NCBI RefSeq assembly: GCF_036226365.1
Contig: NZ_CP108462.1
Coordinates: forward strand, 744,001 to 808,000
Source: Streptomyces sp. NBC_01262
GTDB taxonomy: Bacteria; Actinomycetota; Actinomycetes; Streptomycetales; Streptomycetaceae
Length of the DNA stretch: 64,000 nucleotides
Reading direction: 5' to 3'
How positions within the stretch are numbered: position 1 is the first letter of the stretch; each line of letters starts with the position of its first letter. This document shows positions 24,370-31,835 of this stretch, in pieces. Made by a program: the position numbers and the translations under genes. The notes under the pieces are model-generated. The model worked only from the letters and a program-made list of their open reading frames with translations, was not told the origin of the DNA and searched no databases.

Positions 24370-25068
24370 TCACCGGCGCCAGACGGTTCCGGCCTCGGCC
24401 TCGGCGTCCACGGCCCGCAGCAGCGAGGCCTCTATGCCGTCGAGCGAGTCCACCAGATGCCGCACCCCGGCCGCGCGCATCAGCTCCCGCTGGAAGCCGT
24501 GCTCGAAGCTGCTGGGGTGGCCGATGAAGGCCGCGCCGAGGCTCCTGGCCTCCTCCGCCACCCGCGCGACGTCGTCGATGAACACCACCTGGTCGTAGGC
24601 CAGGCCGAAGACCTCCGTCGTGATCTCCCGGATCCCCGGCCGGAAGGCGTCGGTGCACACATATCCCGGTTCGTCGAAGAGGCCGGCGAGGTCACCCAGG
24701 TGCCGGTCGAAGTGGCTGCGGTCCAGCCCTCCGTAACAAACCGTCCTCAGCCCCAGCTCCCGCAGGCGTCGCAGCAGTTCCACCGCGCCGCCGGTCAGCG
24801 CGACCGGCTGGTGGGCGAGGTGGTCGGAGCGCTCCGCGAAGTAGGCCTCCAGGGCCTCCTCGGCCGACATGCCGCCCCCGCACGCGGTGGCCAGCGCGCG
24901 TGACGCGATGCGCTGCCCCTGCGAGAAGATGCGCCGCTCGACATCGGCGGTGTACTTCCCGCCGCGGCTGACGATGAAGTGGTGGATCACGGGACTGAAG
25001 GTGTCGTTGAGCAGCACACCGTCGATGTTGACCGCGGCGAGACGCAGCCGCTGGAGCGTACCGGGCAT
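24370..25068 (-). CDS. HAD-superfamily protein associated with the signalling genes
   Basis: A 232-residue HAD-fold protein. Motif I reads LAAVNIDGVLLND, so the position normally held by the nucleophilic Asp of D-x-D is Asn, while the second Asp is kept. Motif III is present as QVVFIDDVARVAEEARSLGA, and a helical cap lies between. ATG 25068 is preceded by AGAGGAG. Phosphatases of this fold act in furan/butyrolactone signal synthesis (MmfP-type), so a role in signal maturation is attractive, but the Asn casts doubt on catalysis. It is probably co-transcribed with TetR 2. Confidence 0.75.
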   Translation of the reverse strand: MPGTLQRLRLAAVNIDGVLLNDTFSPVIHHFIVSRGGKYTADVERRIFSQGQRIASRALATACGGGMSAEEALEAYFAERSDHLAHQPVALTGGAVELLRRLRELGLRTVCYGGLDRSHFDRHLGDLAGLFDEPGYVCTDAFRPGIREITTEVFGLAYDQVVFIDDVARVAEEARSLGAAFIGHPSSFEHGFQRELMRAAGVRHLVDSLDGIEASLLRAVDAEAEAGTVWRR

Positions 25069-25111
25069 CGAAGCTCCTCTGCCGTGAGGCGGGTGGGGGG
25101 CGACCGGGCTG

Positions 25112-25762
25112 TCAGGCACCGGGGGCGACTTCCTCGGCCTCCCATACGCGGGCCGAGCCTCCGGGGGCGAACCGCGCCAGCCGGTGCGGCACGACGAGGC
25201 CGGGAAGCAGCGCCTGCCAGAGTGCCGTCACCCGGCCTTCGAGGTCCGAACGCCCGGAGAGCACCTGGGAGAGGATCTGCGTGCCGAGGAACGAGCCGAC
25301 GACGAACTCGCCCATGGCCACGGGATCCACCTCCGGGCGTACGTCACCGCTCTTCTTCGCCTCCCCCAGCAGTTCCGCGATCATCGCGGCCCAGGCCCGG
25401 TACTCGGCTCCGTCGGAGGCGCCGTAGGTCTCCTCCAGGGTCAGGCGGGCGGTCGCCCGGATCCGTACGTCGTGGATCAGCGCACGCGCATAGCCGTGCG
25501 TCAGGTCGATGACCGACTGCACGGCCGGCCCTTGCTGGTCGACCTCCTCGTACCAGTCGGCCTCCTGGCCGACGACCGCGGCCGCCATCTCCTCCTTGGA
25601 GGCGAAGTGGAAGTAGAGCGCCCCCTTGGTCATCCCGGCTCTCGTGTGGATCTCGCTGAGCGTGGCGTTCGAGAACCCCTGCTCGGCGAAGACCTCGGCC
25701 GCCGCGAGCAGAAGCTTGCGCCTTGTCTCTTTTGCCCGTTCTTGTTGCGCCAACTCGGCCAC
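25112..25762 (-). CDS. TetR regulator 2, gamma-butyrolactone-type receptor (ArpA/ScbR family)
   Basis: A 216-residue TetR repressor with the receptor-family HTH TLSEIHTRAGMTKGALYFHF and a ligand domain containing Trp124 (EYRAWAAMIAELL), equivalent in position to the ligand-pocket Trp of ArpA and CprB. It starts at GTG 25762 (AGAGG just upstream) and is divergent from the afsA homologue, the classic receptor/synthase arrangement. It should bind the ARE-like box at 25806–25834 and repress until the signal made by the AfsA homologue binds. Confidence 0.88.
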   Translation of the reverse strand: MAELAQQERAKETRRKLLLAAAEVFAEQGFSNATLSEIHTRAGMTKGALYFHFASKEEMAAAVVGQEADWYEEVDQQGPAVQSVIDLTHGYARALIHDVRIRATARLTLEETYGASDGAEYRAWAAMIAELLGEAKKSGDVRPEVDPVAMGEFVVGSFLGTQILSQVLSGRSDLEGRVTALWQALLPGLVVPHRLARFAPGGSARVWEAEEVAPGA

Positions 25763-25805
25763 CCGCCTCTAGCCCGTGCTTCTGATTTGTTCGAGCCATA
25801 CTACT

Positions 25806-25834
25806 TGAAAAAAACCGACTCGCAGGTATTAACT
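25806..25834. promoter_or_regulatory. ARE-like box between TetR 2 and afsA homologue
   Basis: TTGAAAAAAACCGACTCGCA followed by GGTATTAAC (starting at 25805) sits in the divergent promoter region of the receptor and synthase genes. It shares AAAAAACC...TCG..GGTAT with the three other boxes in this window. It is the likely binding site through which the receptor controls both genes. Confidence 0.7.
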
Positions 25835-25914
25835 TCTCCCACTGCAAGCCCTTGAGTACGGCACTCCCCCCACGAGCAACGCCATCCAATCCAGCGATCT
25901 TAAAGGGGCACATC

Positions 25915-26841
25915 GTGACGATACTGGCTACAGCACACGCCGTGGTGGACCGTCCGGCGGTGCGGGAACCTTCGGAGAAGACGGTTTCCCGTCATCTGGT
26001 GCACAGGCTGGCAGTCTCCGAGGTACTCCTGACCGACTGGCGCGCGGACGGACCCGACACCTTCACCGCTCAGGCGCAACTTCCCCGCGCCCACAGCTTC
26101 TACGACACCGCGGACGGCCGGCACGACCCGCTGCTCCTGGCCGAGGCCGTGCGGCAGGTGGGGCTGCTGATCTCCCACGCGGAGTTCGGGGTGCCCCTCG
26201 GCTACCAGTTCATCCTCCGCGGCCTCGGCCTGGAGGCGGACCTCGGCGAGCTGGCCGTCCGCGACCGCCCGGCCGACCTGAGCTTCCAGATCAGCTGCCA
26301 CGACATACGCCGGCGCGGCCGCATCCTGGCCGGGATGCACGTCCACGTCCACGTCTACCGGGACGGCAGCCCGGTCGGCACGGCGCACCTGCTGATGGAC
26401 TGCGTCTCGCGCGGCGTCTACCAGCGGCTCCGGCAGCTGCCCGAAATCCAGCCTCCCACCGCACCCCTGGGCGCCCCCGTCGCCCCGGCCACGGTCGGCC
26501 GCGACCGCGAGCGCGACGTTGTCCTCTCCCCCACGGCCGACCCGCTGGTCTGGGGGCTGCGCGTCGACCAGTCCCATCCCGTGCTCTTCGACCACGAGGT
26601 CGACCATGTGCCCGGCATGCTCCTGATGGAGTCCATGCGGCAGGCCGCCCAGTGCGTGCTCGCCCCGAACCACATCCCCGTCCGCAGCCTCCAAACAGAC
26701 TTCCACCGTTACGCGGAGCTCTTCCGCCCCTGCGTCGTACGCGCCGTCCCGCAGCCTCCCACCGCCGGCGGCCAGCACGCCGTCAAAGTGACCGTCGAAC
26801 AGGACGGCGACCTCATCGCCGACGGCACCCTGGCCGGATGA
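25915..26841 (+). CDS. afsA: AfsA-family signal synthase
   Basis: A 308-residue protein with two hot-dog repeats, as in AfsA/ScbA, which condense a beta-ketoacyl-thioester with dihydroxyacetone phosphate to begin butyrolactone, furan or butenolide signal synthesis. Repeat 1 contains FYDTADGRHDPLLLAEAVRQ; repeat 2 has HPVLFDHEVDHVPGMLLMES with RQAA. GTG 25915 is preferred over the earlier in-frame start at 25852 because AAAGGGG precedes it at 25902–25908. No butyrolactone reductase gene is seen here. The product type cannot be told from sequence. Confidence 0.9.
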   Translation: MTILATAHAVVDRPAVREPSEKTVSRHLVHRLAVSEVLLTDWRADGPDTFTAQAQLPRAHSFYDTADGRHDPLLLAEAVRQVGLLISHAEFGVPLGYQFILRGLGLEADLGELAVRDRPADLSFQISCHDIRRRGRILAGMHVHVHVYRDGSPVGTAHLLMDCVSRGVYQRLRQLPEIQPPTAPLGAPVAPATVGRDRERDVVLSPTADPLVWGLRVDQSHPVLFDHEVDHVPGMLLMESMRQAAQCVLAPNHIPVRSLQTDFHRYAELFRPCVVRAVPQPPTAGGQHAVKVTVEQDGDLIADGTLAG

Positions 26842-26925
26842 TCCCGTAGGCCCCGCACCGCCCGCACAACTCAGCCACCGCCGGCCACCCCAGCGGGCCT
26901 GAGACTCGCAGCCGCCGCCGACGCG

Positions 26926-27123
26926 TCACGAATCGCGTCCCGTGGCGGCCGCTTCCATGTGAATCCTCCCCTCTCTAAAGGGAGGAGATACCTGGCTCAC
27001 GTTGGCCGCGGACCGGCGGCCCGTCAGCTCTTGCACGATCAGCACCAGCCGGGCGGCGAGCTTGACCAACTCGCGTTCCTGCAGTTCGAGATGCGCATCG
27101 ATGACGGCCTGACGCATCTTCAC
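26926..27123 (-). CDS. Small hypothetical protein, doubtful
   Basis: A 65-residue frame with a helical N-terminal part (AVIDAHLELQERELVKLAAR then LVLIVQELTGRR) that looks protein-like. Near its end, GGGGAGGA directly before an ATG at 26958 would drive only ten codons, which looks like a gene start cut off by a stop. The rest of the 450-base gap between the afsA homologue and yjbQ holds the right-hand yjbQ flank repeat and nothing else I recognise. Probably a remnant; function unknown. Confidence 0.3.
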   Translation of the reverse strand: MKMRQAVIDAHLELQERELVKLAARLVLIVQELTGRRSAANVSQVSPPFREGRIHMEAAATGRDS

Positions 27124-27266
27124 GTCCTCGGGCCGCGGATCGACACCGAGAACGCGCCCGCACGCTGAGCAGGCACTTTCCGCATCCTTCGTAGGGTCGT
27201 TCGATCATGTCCCGGTCCGTACCGCGCAAGGCTTCTCCGTTTCGAACACGCAGGGTTCGGAGATTT

Positions 27267-27349
27267 GGCGGCCACACCTGGGACGATCTCGCTCAGCCCA
27301 GGAAGCTCAGCCGGACCTGACGGCGCGGGTTGTCGACGTTGGTGTCCAC
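27267..27349. repeat. Right copy of the yjbQ 3'-end direct repeat
   Basis: These bases, the last codons of the intact yjbQ plus 26 bases of its downstream flank, recur at 2387–2469 in the same orientation with about nine mismatches and a 29-bp identical core (27291–27319). The two copies bracket 24.8 kb containing the whole biosynthetic cluster. Confidence 0.8.
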
Positions 27350-27718
27350 CAGGAGGACGGACTGCCAGGTGCCCAGTTCCAGGTTGCCGCCGATGACCGG
27401 CAGGGTGGCGTGCGGGGGGACGAAGGCGGGGAGGACGTGGTCGCGGCCGTGGCCGGGGGTGCCGTGGCGGTGGCGCCAGCGGTCCTCCTCGTCGGGGAGG
27501 AGGTCCTGGAGGACGGAGAGGAGGTCGTGGTCGCTGCCGGAGCCGGTCTCGATGATGGCGATGCCGGCGGTGGCGTGGGGGACGAAGACGTTGAGCAGTC
27601 CGTCACGGCCGTTGGCGGCGTCGCGGAGGAAGGCCGCGCAGGCGGCGGTGAGGTCGTGGACCGTCTCTTTGGATCCGGTCGCGATGTCGATCGTGCGGGT
27701 GGTGAAAGCGTCGGCCAT
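27293..27718 (-). CDS. yjbQ: YjbQ family protein (UPF0047)
   Basis: A 141-residue single-domain YjbQ protein. Family hallmarks are NVFVPHATAGIAIIETGSG, the acidic/His stretch ending HGTPGHGRDHVLPAFV, and LGTWQSVLLVDTNVDNPRRQ at the C-terminus. Proteins of this family have been linked to a weak thiamine-phosphate synthase activity, but the physiological role is unsettled. ATG 27718 gives the usual length. It is intact, while a decayed copy of its 3' end lies 24.9 kb to the left. Confidence 0.88.
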   Translation of the reverse strand: MADAFTTRTIDIATGSKETVHDLTAACAAFLRDAANGRDGLLNVFVPHATAGIAIIETGSGSDHDLLSVLQDLLPDEEDRWRHRHGTPGHGRDHVLPAFVPPHATLPVIGGNLELGTWQSVLLVDTNVDNPRRQVRLSFLG

Positions 27719-27783
27719 GGGTACATGGTCGCCCACTCCACGGGCATCCGTGTCCATTGCGGTGTCCGCGTGGCGAGACGCCA

Positions 27784-27813
27784 TTGACCGTGGTCGGTCG
27801 AGCTGGCTAGCTT
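27784..27813 (+). promoter_or_regulatory. Promoter of the sulfonate operon
   Basis: TTGACC (27784–27789) and TAGCTT (27808–27813) are separated by 18 bases and fit the Streptomyces housekeeping consensus TTGACN/TAGNNT. The predicted transcription start falls at about 27820–27821, on the ATG of the leader peptide. Confidence 0.65.
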
Positions 27814-27820
27814 CTGTGGC

Positions 27821-27904
27821 ATGTTGCGTCCCGTTCTGCTCACCACGCGCGGTCACATCGACCTGCTGCGGGTGGCCTCCGCCGCGTGTCCTCGCGGTTG
27901 CTGA
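27821..27904 (+). CDS. Cys-containing leader peptide of the sulfonate operon
   Basis: A 27-codon ORF beginning MLRPVLLTTRGHIDLLRVAS and ending in a Cys-Pro-Arg-Gly-Cys stop segment. It fits the short actinobacterial leader peptides (…R.H.DL.RVASA.C…) found upstream of sulfur and cysteine genes. Two Cys codons lie just before TGA 27902–27904. No ribosome binding site is seen, and the promoter places +1 at or next to the ATG, so translation is probably leaderless. Ribosome behaviour at the Cys codons could couple ssu expression to cysteine supply (inference). Confidence 0.75.
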   Translation: MLRPVLLTTRGHIDLLRVASAACPRGC

Positions 27905-28025
27905 CGCCTTCTCACTCTCTCTTCCCCTCGCGGTTCTCGCCGCGCTTCTGACCGCCTGACCGGCTGACCGGTTCGCGCGGGCTGTCGTCCTTCGCCGCTG
28001 CCGCTCTCCGCCGTGGAGCCCCCTG

Positions 28026-28895
28026 ATGACCATCAGCAAAGCACCGCCGGACATATCCGTCATCCCGGATATCCACCCATCGCCGCCTCCGTTCCCGCTC
28101 GAACGCGTCGTCCCCGTCTCCGCGCGCCGCCGTTCCGTCCCCCGGTGGCTGCGGCGGCCCGTGGTCCCCCTTCTGCTGCTGGGCCTGTGGCAGGTGCTGA
28201 GCAGCACGGGGGCGCTGGATCCCACGGTGCTCGCGTCGCCGGGCACGGTGGCCCGGGCGGCGGCCGATCTGGTGTCGAGCGGGCAACTGCCGACCGCGAT
28301 GGGGGTGTCGCTGCGCCGGGTGCTGGCGGGGCTGGCCATCGGCGGGGTGGCGGGGACGGGGCTGGCGCTGGTGGCGGGGCTGTCGCGGCTGGGTGAGGAC
28401 ACGGTGGACGCGACGGTGCAGATGCTGCGGACGGTGCCGTTCGTGGGGCTGATCCCGCTGCTGATCATCTGGCTGGGCATCGGGGAGGCGCCCAAGATCG
28501 CGCTGATCTCGCTGGGGGTGACGTTTCCGCTGTACCTGAATGTGTACGCGGGCATCCGGGGCGTGGACGAGCAGTTGGTGGAGGCCGGTTCGTCGCTGGG
28601 GCTGTCGCGCTGGGGGCTGGTGCGGCATGTCGTCCTGCCGGGGGCGCTGCCGGGGCTGATGACGGGTCTGCGGTACGCGCTGGCGACCTCGTGGCTGGCG
28701 CTCATCTTCGGCGAGCAGATCAACGCGGACGCGGGGATCGGCTTTCTGCTCAATCAGGCGCGGGAGTTCTACCGCACCGACCAGATCGTGGTCTGCCTGG
28801 TCATCTACGCGCTGCTCGGGCTCACCGCCGACGCCGTGGTCCGCACTCTCGAAAGGCTGCTGCTGCAATGGCGACCGACCTTCACCGGCCAGTAG
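28026..28895 (+). CDS. ssuC: Sulfonate ABC transporter permease
   Basis: A 289-residue membrane subunit of an aliphatic sulfonate/nitrate/taurine-type ABC importer. It has about six hydrophobic segments and the permease EAA-like loop VEAGSSLGLSRWGLVRHVVLPGALPG, which docks to the ATPase. The first 45 residues are Pro-rich and cytoplasmic. GGAG precedes ATG 28026. Together with the ATPase, lipoprotein and monooxygenase downstream it makes a complete sulfonate uptake and desulfonation operon. The 121 bases before it, after the leader peptide, may form the attenuator. Confidence 0.88.
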   Translation: MTISKAPPDISVIPDIHPSPPPFPLERVVPVSARRRSVPRWLRRPVVPLLLLGLWQVLSSTGALDPTVLASPGTVARAAADLVSSGQLPTAMGVSLRRVLAGLAIGGVAGTGLALVAGLSRLGEDTVDATVQMLRTVPFVGLIPLLIIWLGIGEAPKIALISLGVTFPLYLNVYAGIRGVDEQLVEAGSSLGLSRWGLVRHVVLPGALPGLMTGLRYALATSWLALIFGEQINADAGIGFLLNQAREFYRTDQIVVCLVIYALLGLTADAVVRTLERLLLQWRPTFTGQ

Positions 28896-29617
28896 TAGAG
28901 GGACCGGTGGTACGAGTCGAGGGGCTGAGCCGGTCCTTCGACGGCCGTCCGGTCATCGACGACCTCGATCTGGCCCTGCGGCCGGGCGAGTTCACCGCGC
29001 TGCTGGGCCGCAGCGGCTGTGGCAAGAGCACGCTGCTGCGCGTACTGGCCGGGCTGGACCGGGAGATCGAGGGCACCGTGCTGGTGCCGAAGCGGCGGGC
29101 CGTGGCCTTCCAGGCGCCGCGGCTGATGCCGTGGAAGCGGGTGTGGCGCAATGTGCTGCTCGGGCTGCCGGGCAGGCCCGAACGGGCCGTGGCGGAGAGC
29201 GCGCTGGAGGAGGTGGGGCTGAACCACCGGTCCGGGGCGTGGCCCAAGACGCTGTCGGGCGGGGAGGCGCAGCGGGCGTCGCTGGCCAGGGCGCTGGTGC
29301 GCGAGCCCGATCTGCTGCTGCTCGACGAGCCGTTCGGCGCGCTGGACGCACTCACCCGGATCAGGGCGCAGCGGCTGGTGGCCGAGCTGTGGCAGCGGCG
29401 CGGCTGCGCGGTGCTGCTGGTCACGCACGACGTCGACGAGGCGCTGCTGCTGGCCGACCGGGCGCTGGTGATGCGCGACGGCGTCATCGCGTACGACACG
29501 CCCGTGGACCTGCCCCGCCCCCGCGACGCCGGCGACCCCGGATTCACCGCGTTGCGTACGCGGCTGCTCGCCGAACTCGGCGTCGACGCCCTTCCCTCCG
29601 CTCCCTCCGCCGCCTGA
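28868..29617 (+). CDS. ssuB: Sulfonate ABC transporter ATP-binding protein
   Basis: A 249-residue ABC ATPase: Walker A LLGRSGCGKSTLLRV, Q-loop VAFQAPRLMPWKRV (the form typical of the SsuB/TauB group), signature LSGGEAQRASLARAL, Walker B LLLLDEPFGALDA and H-loop LLVTHDVDEAL. ATG 28868 overlaps the permease gene by 28 bases, indicating coupled translation. It energises import of organosulfonates. Confidence 0.92.
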   Translation: MATDLHRPVVEGPVVRVEGLSRSFDGRPVIDDLDLALRPGEFTALLGRSGCGKSTLLRVLAGLDREIEGTVLVPKRRAVAFQAPRLMPWKRVWRNVLLGLPGRPERAVAESALEEVGLNHRSGAWPKTLSGGEAQRASLARALVREPDLLLLDEPFGALDALTRIRAQRLVAELWQRRGCAVLLVTHDVDEALLLADRALVMRDGVIAYDTPVDLPRPRDAGDPGFTALRTRLLAELGVDALPSAPSAA

Positions 29618-29649
29618 CCTGTCATCACACGAGAAAGCCACGTATCCCC

Positions 29650-30672
29650 ATGAGAACCGCACGATTCGCCCCGGCCCTGCTGCTTCCCCTCGCCCTGCTG
29701 CTCACCGCCTGCGGTGGAAGCTCGTCCGCCGACAGCAGGTCGGGCGGCTCAAGCGGCGTCACGCTCAACGTCGGCGACCAGAAGGGCGGCTCCGAGGCGA
29801 TCCTGGCGGCGGCCGGAGAGCTGGACGGCCTGACGTACAAGATCAAGTGGTCGACGTTCACCTCCGGGCCGCCACTGCTGGAGGCCGTCAACGCCAAGGC
29901 CGTGGACATCGGCGGTGTCGGCAACACCCCGCCGGTGTTCGCGGCGGGGGCAGGGTCGAAGATCGCGGTCGTAGGCGCCACGCACGGCTCTTCGTACGGG
30001 GAGGCGCTCGTCGTCCCGAAGGGCTCGTCGCTGACGAAGGCCGCCGATCTGAAGGGCAAGACGATCGCGGTCGCGCAGGGCAGTTCGGCGCACTTCCAGC
30101 TCGTGGCCTCACTCCAGCAGGCCGGGCTGACGCTGTCGGACGTGAAGGTCAGCTACCTCCAGCCGGCCGACGCGCTGGCCGCGTTCAGCAGCGGCAAGGT
30201 CGACGCCTGGGCGATCTGGGACCCGTTCACCTCGCAGGTGCTGCTCAACGGGACCGGCCGGATCCTGACCACCGGCCAGGGCCTGGTCAACGGGCTGGCC
30301 TTCCAGGTCGCCGCGCCCTCGGCGCTGGCGGACAAGGCGAAGTCGGCCGCCATCGGCGACTACCTCAAGCGGCTCGCCCGCGCGCAGAACTGGGTCTACA
30401 AGCACCCGGAGGCCTGGGCCAAGGTGTGGGCGAAGGCGACGGGGCTGCCGTACGACGTGGCGCTGGCCTCGGTCAGGCGCAGCAACGGGACCCGGGTGCC
30501 GGTGGCCGTGGACGACGCCGCGATCGCCTCCGAGCAGAAGATCGCCGACACCTTCGAGCAACTGAAGCTCATCCCGAAGCACGTCGATTTCGCCGAGGTC
30601 GTCGACAAGCGCTTCAACGGCGACCTGCCGCCGTCCACCACCGCTGCCCGTACCTACCCGAAGGCCGGCTGA
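29650..30672 (+). CDS. ssuA: Sulfonate-binding lipoprotein
   Basis: A 340-residue extracellular solute-binding lipoprotein. The signal peptide ends in the lipobox LLTAC, with lipidated Cys21. The mature part resembles SsuA: TLNVGDQKGGSEAILAAAGE, LLEAVNAKAVDIGGVGNTPP, LKGKTIAVAQGSSAHFQLV and FSSGKVDAWAIWDPFTSQV. It captures alkanesulfonates for the SsuBC transporter. ATG 29650 lies 32 bases after ssuB; its stop overlaps the monooxygenase start by one base. Confidence 0.9.
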   Translation: MRTARFAPALLLPLALLLTACGGSSSADSRSGGSSGVTLNVGDQKGGSEAILAAAGELDGLTYKIKWSTFTSGPPLLEAVNAKAVDIGGVGNTPPVFAAGAGSKIAVVGATHGSSYGEALVVPKGSSLTKAADLKGKTIAVAQGSSAHFQLVASLQQAGLTLSDVKVSYLQPADALAAFSSGKVDAWAIWDPFTSQVLLNGTGRILTTGQGLVNGLAFQVAAPSALADKAKSAAIGDYLKRLARAQNWVYKHPEAWAKVWAKATGLPYDVALASVRRSNGTRVPVAVDDAAIASEQKIADTFEQLKLIPKHVDFAEVVDKRFNGDLPPSTTAARTYPKAG

Positions 30673-31829
30673 TGTCCGTACACCTGCACTGGTTCCTGCC
30701 CACGGGCGGTGACGGCCGCACCCTGGTCGACCGCCACGCCTACGCGCCCAACGCGCCCGCCGCCCCCGGCGTGCGCGCGCCCGACATCGACTACCTGGCG
30801 CAGATCGCGCGCGCCGCCGACCAGCTCGGCTTCGAGGCCGTGCTGACGCCGACCGGCACCTGGTGCGAGGACGCGTGGCTGACGACGGTGGCGCTGTCCC
30901 AGCACACCGAACGGCTGAAGTTCCTGGTGGCCTTCCGGCCGGGCGTCATCTCCCCCGTGCTGGCGGCGCAGATGGCGGCCACGTACCAGCGGATCACCCG
31001 TGGGCGGCTGCTGCTCAATGTCGTCACCGGCGGCGATTCGGCGGAGCAGCGGCGCTTCGGCGACCATCTGGACCACGACCAGCGCTACGCCCGGACCGAT
31101 GAGTTCCTCCAGGTGGTGCGCGGGGTGTGGGAGGGCAGGCCGTACGACTTCCACGGCGCGCACTACCAGGTGGACGGCGGGCTGGTCGCGCTGCCGCCCG
31201 AACCGAGGCCGCAGATCTTCTTCGGCGGCTCGTCGCCTGCGGCGGGGCCGGTGGCGGCCAGGAACGCCGATGTGTACCTCACCTGGGGCGAGCCGCCCGA
31301 GCAGGTGAAGAGGAAGATCGACTGGATCCGGGGGCTGGCAGAGACGGAGGGCCGTGATATCCGCTTCGGCATCCGGATGCATGTGATCTCGCGGGATTCG
31401 GCGCGGGACGCGTGGGCGACGGCGGACCGGTTGCTCTCGGACCTGGACGAGGAGACGATCGCGGCGGCCCAGCAGGCCCTGGGGCGCAGCGAGTCGGTGG
31501 GCCAGCAGCGGATGCTGGCGCTGCACGGCGGTTCGCGCGACAAGCTGGAGATCTCGCCCAATCTGTGGGCGGGCGTCGGGCTGGTGCGCGGCGGGGCGGG
31601 CACGGCGCTGGTCGGCAGTCATGCCGATGTCGCCGACCGGATCGAGGAGTACCACGCCCTGGGCATCGAGCACTTCGTGCTGTCGGGCTATCCGCATCTG
31701 GAGGAGGTGTACTGGTTCGGGGAGGGCGTACGCCCCGAACTGGCCGCCCGCGGGCTCCTGCCGCCGTCCGCCGGGGCGCCAGCTCCCGGCGCCGCCGCTG
31801 TGCCGTTGCTGGTGGCCGGCGGACGCTGA
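30672..31829 (+). CDS. ssuD: FMNH2-dependent alkanesulfonate monooxygenase (LLM class)
   Basis: A 385-residue luciferase-like (bacterial LLM) flavin-dependent monooxygenase. Segments LHWFLPTGGDGRTL, DIDYLAQIARAADQLGFEAV, ITRGRLLLNVVTGGDSAEQR and FGGSSPAAGPVAARNADVYL match SsuD. It releases sulfite from sulfonates using reduced FMN. No NAD(P)H:FMN reductase gene (ssuE) is seen next to it, so the reduced flavin must come from elsewhere. The C-terminal Pro/Ala tail is longer than usual. It is translationally coupled to ssuA (TGATG). Confidence 0.9.
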   Translation: MSVHLHWFLPTGGDGRTLVDRHAYAPNAPAAPGVRAPDIDYLAQIARAADQLGFEAVLTPTGTWCEDAWLTTVALSQHTERLKFLVAFRPGVISPVLAAQMAATYQRITRGRLLLNVVTGGDSAEQRRFGDHLDHDQRYARTDEFLQVVRGVWEGRPYDFHGAHYQVDGGLVALPPEPRPQIFFGGSSPAAGPVAARNADVYLTWGEPPEQVKRKIDWIRGLAETEGRDIRFGIRMHVISRDSARDAWATADRLLSDLDEETIAAAQQALGRSESVGQQRMLALHGGSRDKLEISPNLWAGVGLVRGGAGTALVGSHADVADRIEEYHALGIEHFVLSGYPHLEEVYWFGEGVRPELAARGLLPPSAGAPAPGAAAVPLLVAGGR

Positions 31830-31835
31830 CCTCAT

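Noticed and set aside
2387..27349. Cluster excised and inserted by a site-specific integrase encoded here
   Set aside because: I looked for a tyrosine or serine integrase, excisionase, transposase and tRNA at both edges and found none. The repeat is reported, but the mechanism is left open.
27293..28753. A 486-residue reverse frame extending yjbQ upstream
   Set aside because: The extension is low-complexity antisense of the ssuC gene. ATG 27718 gives the standard 141-residue YjbQ.
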